Source of the DNA: Silene conica
Taxonomy: Eukaryota; Streptophyta; Magnoliopsida; Caryophyllales; Caryophyllaceae
Assembly (NCBI GenBank): GCA_029255685.2
Contig: CM055314.2
Location: 7,892,399 to 7,956,398 of the forward strand
Length of the DNA: 64,000 bases
Reading direction: 5' to 3'
The stretch's first letter is position 1. The number at the start of each line of letters is the position of its first letter. Of this stretch, positions 11,870 to 23,641 are shown in pieces. Made by a program: the position numbers and the translations under genes. The notes under the pieces were generated by a model, which had not been told where the DNA came from, made no database searches, and saw only the letters and a list, made by a program, of their open reading frames with translations.

Positions 11870-11883
11870 TTTTTGTAGTAGTG
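11870..11883 (-). repeat. CACTA terminal inverted repeat
   Basis: Minus-strand CACTACTACAAAAA, the canonical plant CACTA end. The next three plus-strand bases are TTT; the other copy of the target duplication is not available. Confidence 0.85.
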
Positions 11884-12245
11884 TTTGGGCATAATATGTA
11901 TTTGGCATTGAATATTTCGGTAGCTTTGAGTCTTTCTCCATCCATTAGGTCCGTAGTTTATCCCTAGTTTGCATTTAGTTTGCTTGAGGACAAGCAAAGG
12001 TTCGGTCTGGGGAAGTTTGATGTGTGCATTTTGTATAGACTTTTTAGTCTTGTTTTAGCACACATTCTCACGATTATTGGTGATTTTATATCATTTTATG
12101 CCCCGTATATGCTACTTTGCGTTCGTGTTGCTATTTTGCAGATGTTAACCGAATAGTAGCAAAAACCGAGCTTTTTCTACCTGAAAGCACTGTTTTTCAA
12201 TAGGCGATGAAAGAATCACGGTTGGTTAAAATCAACCGATGCCAA
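11884..12245 (+). mobile_element. Athila-C fragment: internal 3' end, PPT and start of 3' LTR
   Basis: TTGCTTGAGGACAAGCAA at about 11980 followed by a purine tract (TCTGGGGAAGTT) and TGATGTGTGCATTTTG is the normal internal-end/LTR junction of Athila elements. Athila-A shows the same arrangement on the opposite strand at 13960-14005. Here it is in plus orientation. Homology changes at about 12245 to the minus-strand Athila-B interior; the breakpoint is approximate. Confidence 0.6.
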
Positions 12246-12679
12246 GTTTAGAAAAAAGCAAACGAATTTGTACATATCATGGGAAACACATGTAGACTTT
12301 CAACCTTGCTAGACTCATAAAGTTTCGGATTCTCTCGGAATCACTCTTCTCTCAATCAAAGCAAATGGCAAAAACATATATGTGAAGAGAAGAGAAGAAT
12401 AAGGAAGTATAGACTCTCGCCTAAACTACGACCAACAAAACATGTATGCTAGACTAGCATGAATAAAGGTTTCAAGCACCGTAGACACGCACAACCACCG
12501 ACGATGTCCATTACACGCCGAACTATTGCAAGTTTTTGGAAAGTGAGGCTAAGTGGGATAAAAAGGGGGTAAAACAAGTATGGAATAGTGGGGTTTAAGC
12601 TGAACTAGAACCTCCAAATCTCATGAAAATACATCCCCAAATTTTCCGACTAAAAATTAAGCACATTGCCTTTGCTAGG

Positions 12680-13968
12680 TGACACCCGTCGTTGAGGGGT
12701 GCCAAAGATAAGATTTATAAAACCTCAGCTTAAACTTAGATAGGATAAGTCAAGGGTCGAACCACAAGGAGACAAGGTTAATTATGTCTGTGAATTTAAA
12801 GTCTATTGCAAGTAACTAAAAAAGGGGGGGTTTTGATTTGAGATTTAAACTAACAACTAAGGTAGCAAACTAACAAGAAAATTAAAATAAGATAGAAAGG
12901 AGATTAGGAACTTTGGTTCCCCATGGTCAAAACAAGTCAATCAAAGGTAAAATAATCAAATAACACAATCCCAAGGAACAAAGAATAAACTTTTAGGTCA
13001 ATATTCTACCCAATCCTTACGGTCTTAGGGTTCCTACAAAAGCACTAAACTTTCGTTCAAGGGCAATCCCAAAGTTGTTGTTAAACTAATCCTAATAATC
13101 TTTCAATCCTAAGGATTAGTTCACCAACAACAATGGGGGATTGGTAATTTAATCATCAAACTTATCAAAGTTAAGTCTTTATCATGGTTCCCCTAATTAC
13201 CAATCACAAGAATTAGCTATACATACTTTTAATTATGGAACTAACAATTACTAAGAAAATTAAAGAGATGAACATAATTAAAGATGACAATAAAAGGGTA
13301 AACATGAAATAAGAAATAACAACAAGATGAATAATAAAAAGGAAAGATTAATTGTGACAAACTTACAACTTGAATGGAAAATCTAAGAATAAAGATGAAA
13401 GCTTGGTACCAAGAATCTAACAATGGAGTTCTTCTAACATAAGGTGCTTGAATAAACAAAGAGGTTCTTTCTAATGGAATTACTTGCTTAACCTAATTGG
13501 AGAGTCTAGGTCTCCTTAAATAAGAATTATTACAAGATTAGGAAAGTAGAAAAACACAAAACAGAAATCCCGGAACAGCTTCTGGTCGGTCGACCAGACA
13601 TACAGGTCGGTCGACCGATTCTGGCACTGTTGGTTTAGTTTTCGCAAGAACGGGCTTTTGTGAACTGGGCTTCGGTCGGTCGACCGCTGTTGCTGGTCGG
13701 TCGACCGCTTCTCGTTCTTTTCGGCTTTAATTTGGCCCAATATCAATACTTGAATGCACCATCCGGATCCTTGCTCCATATTAGTACTTAAAACAGCTTC
13801 CTAAAGGCAAATAAGGCTCGGTTTTGCTCACTTCCGCGTATTCCTATATATAAAACATAGAAATGCCAAAGTAAACCGTTTCGGGAGAAAAAGCAACTAA
13901 AAGTCACGAAAGTGTAAGAAAATACGTGCCAAAAGAGTAAATAAAACGCATAAAATAGGCACGTATCA
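12680..13968 (-). repeat. Athila-A 3' LTR
   Basis: On plus it begins TGACACCCGTCGTTGAGG and ends GCACGTATCA, matching 23642-24929. It contains two palindrome pairs (13584/13605 and 13674/13695). Small open frames within it (13241-13779) are duplicated in the other LTR and are not genes. Confidence 0.96.
13584..13706 (+). repeat. Two palindrome pairs in the Athila-A LTR
   Basis: GGTCGGTCGACC starts at 13584 and 13605 and again at 13674 and 13695, both 21 bp apart. The 5' LTR repeats the arrangement at about 24545-24670. Confidence 0.95.
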
Positions 13969-15729
13969 AACTCCCCAAACCAAACCTTGCTTGTCCTCAA
14001 GCAAGCACTAAGACTCAAAAGAAAATAAAACTTCTAATGGAACGGATTTCATACTTTTCACAACCAAACACAACACTATGCCTAACCAATTTAATGCATC
14101 CTTCAACTATAATCAAACATAATGTCAAGAGCAAAACGAGTTAGTCATGTTGGAAAAGCATGCTAAAATTTCAACCTTGCAAGACTCATTCTAATTGGAC
14201 TCTCGCGGTACGCTCGAGACACTCATGAAAGCAAAGGGTCAAATGTATAAGTGAAAGATAAGAAGATAAAAAAAGTAAAGACTCTCACCTATCTACGACC
14301 CGTAAGAACATGCCTGCAATCTAACATGAATAGAATCTTTTACAACCGTACATATGCATTCCCACACTAAATAACCATGACACATGCCGAGGCAGATTTG
14401 GAATTGTGAGGCTAAAGGTAAGAAGGGGCTTAAAATAAGTTATGGGAAGAGGGGTTAAACCGAGCTAACAACCGTCTATCCATACTATAAGATCACTTCT
14501 TATTGTTTTCTTTTTCTTTCATACATGCCAATGCTCAAAGTTTTGGAGCAAAAATCACAATCCTTCCAACTTTCTTCCCTTTCCTTTTTTTTTCTTCTTT
14601 TTTTTTCTTTTTTTTTTTTTCAGAAAACTAACCTATTCAATGGTCCTGGTCGACCGACCAGGAAAACTGGTCGACCGACCAGCCTTGAAAACAGGCTGTT
14701 TCGTTTTATTCATCAATCAAATTTTTTTTTTTTCTTTTTCTGATCATAAATTTTTCGTGTCTTTTTTTTTCTTTTTTTTTTTTTATCATTCTCCCAAAGT
14801 CAAAATCTATCATTGAAGCATAAACCAAAAGATGGCAAAAACAGTCCCATCACTACTTTACTAGCTCGGCTAGGGTAGGCAATTTTTAGGATGTAGCAAA
14901 TGGGTAAAAGGATTCAATTTGGCTATGTGAGGATAATGGGAAAAATGAGAAAGGGGTACCTCCACCACATGTGTCAACAAACCACAAACCCGAATGCATA
15001 CAGGTATTAAGAAGACAAAGTTCATGTTTATGCATATTGATGTGACATGCCTCAAGAGGAGAAACTACTCACAAACCTATATGAAATCGGTCATGGATGT
15101 CACCGATTTATTAAGCTCTAATCCTTAGAATATGTAGTAGCTTGCCAAGAAGATAGTCAAGTCTAATAATTTAGCATGAAATCAACAAAAAACTCGTAGA
15201 TAATGCAAAAGACTAGCTTGAAAATTTTTGAAAAATGCAAGGCAAAGCAATAAATGATATGTGAGGCATAACTTGTATTTATCCGTTCCGACTCGACCTA
15301 AAAACTTAAGACAGAGAAGAATGCGCGACAGGGAAGAACACGCGACAAGAGAGGATGAAAACAAGAAAAACACCTAAAGGAAGGAAAAACAAAAGACACA
15401 AAAACAATTGCATACTCACAAAGGAGTATGCAAACACCCTCCCCAAACCAAAACGCACAATGCCCCCATTGTGCTCATCAGCATACAACCACAACAAAGG
15501 GATGGGGGTAGGCGAAAAAGAAGCAAACAAAGAAAGGAAAAGGAAAAAGACTAGAAACTACAAAAAGAGTCTATGGAGGAAGGAGGGGAAAACTGGAAAT
15601 CTAGAGGGAAAAATTGGAAATCTAAGGGAGGAAAACACTTACAAAGGAAATGTGGACCTCTCCAAATCGAACCAAAGAAAGGGGACCTCCCCAAACCGAA
15701 CCCCAAGGAGGGTAAGGTTAAGCACGTCC
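13969..15729 (-). other. Athila-A 3' noncoding region with polypurine tract
   Basis: The tract (TTTGGGGAGTT on minus, 13969-13980) abuts the LTR. The rest is noncoding, with T-rich runs near 14580-14790 and one palindrome pair at 14648 and 14669 (21 bp apart, orientation GGTCGACCGACC). Lysine-rich plus-strand frames at 15355-15914 oppose the element's sense strand and show no domain. Homologous sequence survives in Athila-B at 12250-12679 and 24935-26100. Confidence 0.8.
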
Positions 15730-17159
15730 CTATTCCTCTGAGTCGTAAAACGGCTCAGGATCCTCTCCTCCTTCCTCCTCATCGTCATCCTCTTCAGACC
15801 CTATGCCTGTTCCCGAGGCAGAGCCTGAAGCTTCACCGTGGTCACGACCGCCTGCGAGAGGTGTGTACCAGGTGGGGTGAGTCCATGGGCCGGTTGGGAG
15901 CCTACCTTGTGTAGCATACTCCCTGTAAACCGGGTATTGGAAAAGACTATCGTTCAGCTGTTTTTGGCTGAACTGCCTGCAAAGACTCGCCATCATTTGT
16001 GGCATAGATCTGTCATCAAAAAAGGAGGAACATAAACATTAGGAGGAGCAGTAAAATCAGATGGGTACCCCGTCCCAGATGTGGTATGGTGGCCACCGGG
16101 AGCAGGGGCCCTGAAGCCTCTAGCGGTGCCTCCCCTAAGTGGGAGGCGGTAAGACGGGAGTAATGGTCGGGGTTCCCCTACAACATTAGAAAGGGGAAGC
16201 ATAGTGGGAGCCATGGTGATGGGGATGCGGTCACTGAGATAGGTGTCTATCTTCCAATAATCTCTCCTGTTTACCCAACGCACGGACCTGACATAAGCCA
16301 TGTCCATGAACCGGGAGAGAGGGTCAACCGCATCCTCATAGCGAGGGAACTGGGGTACAAAAGAGCGGGCTAATCGGGTGACTAGCCCGCCACAGACAAT
16401 AGTAGTCAAAGAAGTTCCCTCGCCCACCGACACAAAATGAGAGGCGACCAAATAAGCAGTGTTGTAAAACTGCTGACCCGTACGTCTGATGTTAAGATAA
16501 CCAGACAAAATGGAGAGCTCAATGTTGTTAACATTTTGAGACTCTTTGCGGCCGAAAACAGTGTTGGCCAACAGACGCAAAAAATAACGGGGGGTGGGAA
16601 GGTGGATGGTACTGTTTTTCTTTTTCACATCGCTGGAATCAGAAATACAGGACCACATATCAGAATACGACCCCGTGGGGTCATCAGTAAGACCCTCAGA
16701 AGACAAGCCTAAAATTTGAGCAAATTGGGTTAAAGTTAAAGCATATGTTTCATTGAACATGCGAAAAGAGATGCAAAAATTATCATAGCCGGAGTGAAGT
16801 GCCCCTGAATCAAAGGTGAAGGAGGAAAAGAACTCAAGAGTGAGAAGGCGGTAGGTGATCTCGTCCATGGTGACAAGTCCTGCAAACCCGGTCCCAATGA
16901 GCAAAGATACTACCTCGTCGTGGCATCCCAAAGCATGCAAGGCTGGAACAGAAAGGAAACGGGTTGCCACTACCACGCAGTAGGCAGTGAGATGGAGGAA
17001 TCGGGCCTTCTGGGCCGGAGTGCTGAAAGTGATTTGCGGATAGTTTGGTAAACTATCCGTGTCCTGCACCGCCAAACCTCTCGTCCTAGAGACACGTCCT
17101 CTAGAAGTGCTTGTACCCGAAGTGCGTGCGCGCTTCCCACCTTGATCACGGCTAGACAT
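15730..17159 (-). pseudogene. Athila-A ORF3 (env-position, ATHILA ORF family), one frameshift
   Basis: Starting at the ATG at 17159 the frame is open to 15993. A 1-nt slip in a T6 run near 16019-16024 moves the continuing homology to the frame ending at 15730. The Athila-B copy helps identify the tail (CRQFSQ...YPVYREYATQGRLPTG against the Athila-B YEDYIRTARPLPAG). The N-terminus is basic and Ser/Thr-rich, the middle is a folded region containing PRYFLRLLANTVFGR and TIVCGGLVTRLARSF, and the C-terminus is very acidic (EEDDDEEEGGEDPE). I see no convincing signal peptide or fusion peptide. Athila elements are known to carry this ORF in the position of a retroviral env; its function is not established. 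A pyrimidine-rich stretch ending in CAG just upstream of the ATG could be a splice acceptor for a subgenomic RNA. Confidence 0.85.
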
Positions 17160-18330
17160 CGTTAAGCTGAAAGGTTCAAATAAAGATATAAGTCTTATGA
17201 GCATGTGAAAACATTGCTTTAACAAAATTAGGCATGAAAAATGCAGAAACAGAAACTTATAAAACAGGCTCTGGTCGGCCGACTGCATATGTAGGTCGGT
17301 CGACCACTTCTATGAGTAAACACGTAATTTTTGCAGAACAGACGGTCGGTCGACCAATTTACGAAAGAAATTCAGAAACTGCAAAAAATTAAACTCACGA
17401 AAACAAGGTCCTGGTCGGCCGACCACTGTTTCGGGTCGGTCGACCGACTATCGTCAGAAAAGTGCAGATCTGTAAATTAAAAACCCAGAAAATTCAAATT
17501 TCGGTCGGCCGACCTCAGTTTCCGGTCGGTCGACCGTGAACAGTGCAAAAGTCGGCTTTTCGCGGTGGAGTTCGCGCGAAAAAAGGGCATAAAAAAATGA
17601 AAGGAAGAATTAAACTAACCTAATCAGCACGAAATCATCCAAAATTTACAGATCTAAGCATATAAAATCAAAAGGAAGAAGAAAACTAAGATAAAAACAC
17701 ACAAACAAGCATGGAAACGGAATTAAGAGCAAAATTGAACTTAAAAAGATAAACTAATACTACCTAAAACGGAATTAAGAAGATAAAAAAAAAACGAAAA
17801 AGAGAGAAAGAATACTAAGGAAAACATACCTTGGATGAGGAAATTGAAAGAAACTAAGTAAATTGGTGAAGGAGGAAGGTGGGTGAATTTTTCTAGGGTT
17901 TTAAGAGGGAAAGGGAATGCTGGTAGAGTGAAGAGGTGAAAGCAATTATTGCATTTTCAAAACACAAGTTACCCATGACCTTTGACTCAGAAAAATTAAA
18001 ACCGTAAAAAAAAACTCGTGGTCGGTCGACCATAAAAGTCGGTCGGTCGACCGACGTCCTTTTACCTGCTCTGCAATTTTTACTTACTCTGTCAGGAAAA
18101 TTGAATAAAGCTGTCAGTTTGGTCGGTCGACTTAATAACTCGGTCGGTCGACCGCTGTACTGACGGATACCCCTTTTTTTTTCTTTTTCTGCAGAGATTT
18201 CAATTTTCACTTAAGGATAAAACGAAAAATAAAACAACAAAACGTAAATTTAAACTAAAGCACGGGTTGCCTCCCGTGTAGCGCTGGTTTAAGAGGTCTC
18301 GCACGACCTTTTTACCTATTAAGGAGCATC
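17160..18330 (-). other. Pol-to-ORF3 spacer of Athila-A
   Basis: About 1.2 kb with no supported gene. A frame upstream of the ORF3 ATG stays open to 17288 and includes a palindrome copy, but its composition differs from ORF3. The spacer holds the densest palindrome cluster in this element. Confidence 0.7.
17273..18153 (+). repeat. Palindrome cluster between pol and ORF3 of Athila-A
   Basis: Pairs start at 17273/17294, 17413/17434, 17503/17524, 18020/18041 and 18121/18142, every pair exactly 21 bp apart. A single copy stands at 17344. In the first three pairs the left member is GGTCGGCCGAC(C/T) and the right member GGTCGGTCGACC, so left and right members differ in a consistent way. Confidence 0.95.
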
Positions 18331-21300
18331 TTAAAAAGGGTCAAAGTAAGAAACTTCGACTTTTCCGACAAATTCATTTTCTCCTCGGAAGTGCTTCACA
18401 TATTGGCCATTGACTTTGAACCTCTCACCAGATGAGGTTTCTAATTCGATTGATCCGAATTTTGAGACAGCTGTGATGGTGTAGGGTCCGCTCCACCTGG
18501 ATTTCAGCTTACCAGGAAAAAGACGAATACGAGCATTAAAAAGCAATACCCTATCACCTACCTGAAAATCACGTCTAATGATTCTCTTGTCATGCCAGCG
18601 CTTTGTTTTCTCCTTGTAAATCCTGGCATTGTCATAGGCTAACAACCTGAATTCTTCTAACTCATTAAGCTGCAATAAACGTTTCTCACGGGAAAGATTA
18701 GGATCTAAGTTAAGATCACATATAGCCCACCAAGACTTACGTTCTAACTCAACTGGTAAATGACAAGTTTTACCATAAATCAATCTGAATGGTGACATTC
18801 CTATTGGAGTTTTGAACGCGGTTCTATAGGCCCATAAAACATCATCAAGTTTTAGGCTCCAATCTTTCCTAGACTTAGAAACTACTTTGGCTAGGGTCTC
18901 CTTGAGTTCTCTATTAGAGATCTCAACTTGACCACTAGTCTGAGGGTGATAAGCTAAACCCCTACGGTGTTGGACACCGAATTTATTTAACAAGTCACCT
19001 AAGCGTTTCTCCTTAAAATGCATACCTCCGTCACTTATGACAACCCTAGGGACACCAAAACGAGGAAATATGATTTTTTTAAACATCTTAATAACAGCCT
19101 TTGCATCACAATGGGGAGTAGCAATAGCTTCTACCCACTTAGACACATAATCAACAGCCACAAGAATATACCTGTTACCTTGACTACTAGGAAAAGGTCC
19201 TTGATAATCAATGCCCCAGACATCAAAAATCTCTACCTCTAAAATACCAACTTGTGGCATCTCATGTCTTTTTGAGACATTCCCAGTTCTTTGACAGGCA
19301 TCACAGTTACCTACAAAATTCCTACAGTCAGCATGTAAAGTAGGCCAATAAAAACCAGACTGCAATACCTTGGCCACGGTCCTAGATGGACCGTGGTGAC
19401 CACCATATGCAGAAGAGTGACATGCTTCCAGAATGTCCTTCACCTCCCATTGGGGGACGCATCTCCGGATAAGTCCATCTCCGCATTCTTTAAAAACATA
19501 AGGGTCATCCCAAAAATACTGTTTCGCATCGAACATAAATCTCTTCTTTTGTTGCCAAGACAACTCAGGAGGGATTTTACCTGTAACAGCAAAATTAGCA
19601 TAATCAGCATACCAAGGAGGGGGATGAGAACCTGAACTATTAATGATAAATAAACTCTCATCAGGAAACGAATCATCAATAGGTAAAGAATCTTCCCCAT
19701 CAGTCAGCTGCAGGCGAGATAGGTGGTCAGCCACCACGTTTTCCGCGCCTTTCTTGTCCCTAATCTCAATGTCAAACTCTTGGAGAAGGAGTATCCACCT
19801 TAAAAGTCTTGGCTTTGAATCCTTCTTCTGAAAAAGACCTTTTAAAGCTGCATGGTCAGTATAAACAATTACCTTATTACCTACTAAATAGGACCTGAAT
19901 TTTTCTAAGGCAAATATGACAGCTAGCATCTCCTTTTCAGTGGTGAAATAGTTGACTTGAGTCTCATCTAGGGTGCGGCTCGCATAGTATATAGCATTAA
20001 GAGCCTTGTTCTTCCTTTGACCGAGCACAGCACCTACAGCGTAGTCACTAGCATCGCACATGATCTCAAAGGGGAGATCCCAATCTGGTGGCTGGATGAT
20101 TGGTGCTGAGATCAAAGCTTCCTTCAACCTGTTAAAAGCTGAAAGGCACTCATCAGAAAAATCAAAGATGGCATCTTTAAGAAGCAATTGTGTAAGTGGT
20201 TTAGCAATTTTAGAGAAGTCCTTAATGAAACGCCTGTAAAAACCTGCGTGTCCTAAGAAACTACTCACCCCTTTGACGTTAATAGGAGGGGGTAATTGCT
20301 CAATCACCTGCACCTTTGCTTTATCTACATGTATACCTTTATCTGAAATTAGATGCCCTAACACTACCCCTTCAGTAACCATAAAATGACATTTCTCCCA
20401 GTTTAAGACAAGGTTTACATCAATACATCGCTGCAAGACTTTATCAAGATTAGCTAAGCATTGATCAAAAGCATTACCGTAAACAGAGAAATCATCCATA
20501 AATACTTCCATAATGTTTTCTATAAAGTCAGAAAAGATACCCATCATACACCTTTGAAAAGTAGCAGGAGCATTGCATAACCCAAAAGGCATCCTGCGAT
20601 AAGCAAAAACACCCTGTGGACATGTAAAAGTAGTCTTACTCTGATCATCAGGATGGATGGGAATCTGGAAGAAACCTGAATAACCGTCTAGAAAACAGAA
20701 GAATTTATTAGAAGCCAGTCTTTCAGTCATTTGGTCAACAAAAGGAAGGGGGAAATGGTCTTTCTTGGTGGCGGCATTTAACTGTCTATAATCAATGCAC
20801 ATCCGCCACCCAGTTACAACTCTAGTTGGTATTAACTCATTTTTATCATTCTTAACCACTGTGGTCCCTCCTTTCTTAGGAACCACCTGAACTGGGCTAA
20901 CCCACTTAGAGTTTCCAACCGGATAGATAATACCTGCATCAAGAAGCTTCATAACCTCAGCCATAACCACATCCTGCATCTTAGGATTCAACTTACGCTG
21001 TCCCTGTCTATAAGGCTTATGCCCTTCCTCTAAATCTATTCTGTGCATACAAACATCAGGGCTTATACCCTTAATATCATCCAAAGAATAACCTAGAGCT
21101 TTTCTATTCTTTTTAAGAACAGTCATTAAGGCAGAAAGTTGGTCAGGACTAAGTTTAGAGCTAACAATCGCAGGGTACTGTTCAGTATCATCTAGGAAAA
21201 CATATTTAAGATTAGGAGGAAGTGGCTTACGCTCTGGTGCTTTTACCTCAACTGCCTGAACAGAATTAGTATCTATAGAATAGCACATGTTTACCAGACT

Positions 21301-23478
21301 TGCATTAGCTAGGCTTATGAGCTTCTCTTTTTCTTCTTCAGTGAGCTCATATTCCTCTTCCTCTTCTTCTATCAAATCCAGCTTTTCAGCATCCTCAGCT
21401 GGATTACCTGCACACTTATCCAAAATCGTCAGATCATCTAAGGGATCCTTGGTCAAGGATTCCCTCCAATTAAGGATAACATTCCTGTCTATAATATCGA
21501 TGGAGCAACAAGTATCATCAGTAGGAATAGTTGCCTTATGGGCAAGACTAAAATCGATAGTGTCATCCCCTATCTCTAAAGTAATGGTCCCGCGTTTGAC
21601 ATCTATCACAGCCCCAGCTGTGTGTAAAAAAGGTCTACCTAAAATAATAGGTATTTGACTATCCTCAGCAATGTCTAAAACAGCGAAATCCACAGGAATA
21701 AAGAACTTTACTACTCTTACTGGGACATCCTCCAAGACCCCTAGCGGTCTTTGGGTTGATCTATCAGCCATTTGTAGGGTAATATTGGTGACTTTAAGTC
21801 TACCTAAACCAAGTCTTTCACATACAGAATAAGGTATGACACTGACACTAGCCCCTAGATCACAAAGGGCTTTCCCTATTACATGATTACCTATGGTACA
21901 AGGGATGAAAAAACTACCTGGGTCTTTTAACTTGGGTGATATACTATCTTGTGAAAGAACATAACATTCTTCCACAAAAGCAACAGCACCGTCATCCTGA
22001 AACTTCCTCTTACGACTTAAAATATCTTTCATGAATTTAGCATAAGAAGGTACCTGGGTAATTAAGTCAGTGAAAGGGATGGTTACCTCTAGATTCTTCA
22101 CCATCTCCAAAAACTTACCAAATTTCCGATCCTCTTTTGAATTTTTCAGTCTTTCAGGATAAGGAACGGTGACTTTAGCCATAGGATCAGCAACCTTTGG
22201 CTTTTTCAGCTGTAAAATTTCGGTCAGGCCTTGAATGAAGGAGGGATCCAGCGATTCCGGAGTCAAAACAGCACTCTGCTCAGGAACGTCGGTCGGTCGA
22301 CCGGTAGAAGTGGTCGGTCGACCAGAGTCTGCAACATCCGAATTTTTCTCCTTTTCAGAATCCGATCTCACGTCAGGAACAGCGGTCGATCGACCTACAG
22401 TAGCGGTCGGTCGACCTTCTGTCCTTTTGACGGGATCAGATTCTTTGTTCGGAATCTTGGCTGGATCATCCTCTTGAGTTGATTCTTCACAAACACGGCC
22501 ACTCCTTAGATTTATGGCGTTTAGCGTCTCCATGGGTCCCTCACAACTAGCTGGAGAGCTAGTCATTTGGCTGGCTATGTTTTTCAAGTGATCTCCAAAA
22601 ACCTTTGAGGAGGTAAAGTGAGCCTTACTCATCTGCATAACTGCCTTTGTTAAAACATCAACAAGGGCTCTTAAGTTCTCAATCTCACCCGTGTTGTCAA
22701 CCGTAGTAACTAGGTTCGCACTTTCAAGCTTTAGCTGGGTTGCCTCAAGCTTTTCAAAACGGGCTTCAACTGTTGTCTCAAGAGCCATTACTCTATTCAT
22801 CTCCACATTCAGCCTTCTTGAATTCCCACGTGAACCCTTAAAAGTAGCCCTATGCACTGCCATGTCTTCAATGGTTTTCCAACCCTTCATATGGTCGGTG
22901 TTATTCTGGAATCTTCCATTGGCAGCCACATCAAGAATCATCTTATAGTCATCGTAAAGAGCGTTGTAAAATAGGTTACACAGGTCCCATTGTTGAAGGT
23001 TATGGTGAGGGATAGAACGGACCAATTTCTTGAATCGATCCCATGCTTCACAAAATCCTTCATCAGGTCCCTGTTGAAAGTTACGGATTTGGTTTCTCAA
23101 GTCCTCGGCTTTTGCAAGAGGGAAGTATTTCTTGTAAAAGGCCAATGCCAAGGAAGTCCAATCCGTAATCTCCTCACTTGTTCTGGCAAGGTACCGGTAC
23201 CAATCTTGCGCGTCATCTTTTAATGAGAACAAGAACATAGTTGCCAGCACCTCGTCTCTAGATACCCCTTCAGGTAGGGGTATGGAGCAACAGTAATCCG
23301 TGAAGGTTGTAACATGCTTTATTGGATCTTCGTCGGGTAGACCAGAAAATTGACTCTGTTGCACCAAAGAGACATGAGTTGGGCGGAGTTCAAAGGAGCC
23401 AGTGGTGGGTGTAGGCAAGGTGAATCCCTTCGGTACATCTTTAGCCTTCGGCTGTAGGTAGCTATAAATAGAATCCAT
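18331..23478 (-). CDS. Athila-A Gag-Pol polyprotein
   Basis: One open frame of 1715 codons. I start it at the ATG at 23478; five upstream codons are open but begin with TTG. Residue positions below count from 23493. Gag (capsid-like, [25 protein letters not shown]; about 80-200) is followed by a disordered linker with in-frame palindromes (about 355-405), protease [13 protein letters not shown] (about 541), RT with MCIDYRQLN and the Athila-type FMDDFSVYG (about 1001), RNase H with [14 protein letters not shown] and YTDHAALKG (about 1147-1211), and integrase with an HHCC finger (about 1384), [16 protein letters not shown] and a Glu in [12 protein letters not shown] (about 1429, 1487, 1526). 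No chromodomain follows and the zinc knuckle usual in gag is not obvious. All catalytic acids I looked for are present, so it may be functional. The proteins act in cytoplasmic particles and then, as integration complex, in the nucleus. Confidence 0.97.
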   Translation of the reverse strand: MDSIYSYLQPKAKDVPKGFTLPTPTTGSFELRPTHVSLVQQSQFSGLPDEDPIKHVTTFTDYCCSIPLPEGVSRDEVLATMFLFSLKDDAQDWYRYLARTSEEITDWTSLALAFYKKYFPLAKAEDLRNQIRNFQQGPDEGFCEAWDRFKKLVRSIPHHNLQQWDLCNLFYNALYDDYKMILDVAANGRFQNNTDHMKGWKTIEDMAVHRATFKGSRGNSRRLNVEMNRVMALETTVEARFEKLEATQLKLESANLVTTVDNTGEIENLRALVDVLTKAVMQMSKAHFTSSKVFGDHLKNIASQMTSSPASCEGPMETLNAINLRSGRVCEESTQEDDPAKIPNKESDPVKRTEGRPTATVGRSTAVPDVRSDSEKEKNSDVADSGRPTTSTGRPTDVPEQSAVLTPESLDPSFIQGLTEILQLKKPKVADPMAKVTVPYPERLKNSKEDRKFGKFLEMVKNLEVTIPFTDLITQVPSYAKFMKDILSRKRKFQDDGAVAFVEECYVLSQDSISPKLKDPGSFFIPCTIGNHVIGKALCDLGASVSVIPYSVCERLGLGRLKVTNITLQMADRSTQRPLGVLEDVPVRVVKFFIPVDFAVLDIAEDSQIPIILGRPFLHTAGAVIDVKRGTITLEIGDDTIDFSLAHKATIPTDDTCCSIDIIDRNVILNWRESLTKDPLDDLTILDKCAGNPAEDAEKLDLIEEEEEEYELTEEEKEKLISLANASLVNMCYSIDTNSVQAVEVKAPERKPLPPNLKYVFLDDTEQYPAIVSSKLSPDQLSALMTVLKKNRKALGYSLDDIKGISPDVCMHRIDLEEGHKPYRQGQRKLNPKMQDVVMAEVMKLLDAGIIYPVGNSKWVSPVQVVPKKGGTTVVKNDKNELIPTRVVTGWRMCIDYRQLNAATKKDHFPLPFVDQMTERLASNKFFCFLDGYSGFFQIPIHPDDQSKTTFTCPQGVFAYRRMPFGLCNAPATFQRCMMGIFSDFIENIMEVFMDDFSVYGNAFDQCLANLDKVLQRCIDVNLVLNWEKCHFMVTEGVVLGHLISDKGIHVDKAKVQVIEQLPPPINVKGVSSFLGHAGFYRRFIKDFSKIAKPLTQLLLKDAIFDFSDECLSAFNRLKEALISAPIIQPPDWDLPFEIMCDASDYAVGAVLGQRKNKALNAIYYASRTLDETQVNYFTTEKEMLAVIFALEKFRSYLVGNKVIVYTDHAALKGLFQKKDSKPRLLRWILLLQEFDIEIRDKKGAENVVADHLSRLQLTDGEDSLPIDDSFPDESLFIINSSGSHPPPWYADYANFAVTGKIPPELSWQQKKRFMFDAKQYFWDDPYVFKECGDGLIRRCVPQWEVKDILEACHSSAYGGHHGPSRTVAKVLQSGFYWPTLHADCRNFVGNCDACQRTGNVSKRHEMPQVGILEVEIFDVWGIDYQGPFPSSQGNRYILVAVDYVSKWVEAIATPHCDAKAVIKMFKKIIFPRFGVPRVVISDGGMHFKEKRLGDLLNKFGVQHRRGLAYHPQTSGQVEISNRELKETLAKVVSKSRKDWSLKLDDVLWAYRTAFKTPIGMSPFRLIYGKTCHLPVELERKSWWAICDLNLDPNLSREKRLLQLNELEEFRLLAYDNARIYKEKTKRWHDKRIIRRDFQVGDRVLLFNARIRLFPGKLKSRWSGPYTITAVSKFGSIELETSSGERFKVNGQYVKHFRGENEFVGKVEVSYFDPF
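22291..22416 (+). repeat. In-frame palindrome pairs in the Athila-A gag-protease linker
   Basis: Pairs start at 22291/22312 and 22384/22405. Spacing is 21 bp, exactly seven codons, so on the coding strand the repeat appears as GRPT/GRST units seven residues apart (as in [14 protein letters not shown]). No frameshift or stop results. Confidence 0.95.
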
Positions 23479-23618
23479 AAAGAGAGTACTCAAGCCTTCC
23501 TCTCAAAAACCTGTCTTCTAAAACAAAACTAGAAGAAAAGGTAAGAACGGTCTTAAGGAACCTAAGTTCCTTAAGACAAGAAAATAAACTAGAAATTAAC
23601 AAACAAAATTATACCGTC

Positions 23619-23636
23619 TCCCCGGCAACGGCGCCA
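23619..23636 (-). other. Athila-A primer binding site (tRNA-Asp type)
   Basis: On minus it reads TGGCGCCGTTGCCGGGGA, the sequence used by Athila elements, five bases from the 5' LTR at 23642. Confidence 0.9.
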
Positions 23637-23641
23637 AAATT

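Larger units (their letters stand above)
10262..11883 (+). mobile_element. CACTA (En/Spm) transposon remnant, right end preserved
   Basis: The right terminus reads CACTACTACAAAAA on the minus strand (11870-11883). Inside it lies a dense array of GGACGGTT/AACCGTCC subterminal repeats (about 11425-11869), and further inside the last exons of an Ulp1-type protease such as CACTA elements carry. No matching left terminus is seen, so the left limit is a guess. A Gln-rich open frame on plus at about 10270-10415, ending in TGA, may be the tail of another CACTA protein. Confidence 0.75.

Noticed and set aside
13241-14018. Minus-strand frames repeated at 24202-24964
   Set aside because: They are LTR sequence duplicated with the LTRs, short and without domains.
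15355-15914. Two Lys/Arg-rich plus-strand frames of 113-128 codons
   Set aside because: They are antisense to the end of Athila-A ORF3 and its 3' region; purine-rich sequence keeps them open by chance.
17160-17288. ORF3 of Athila-A starting at 17288 instead of 17159
   Set aside because: The added 43 codons run over a palindrome copy and a possible splice acceptor, and their composition differs. The ATG at 17159 followed by a basic N-terminus fits better.
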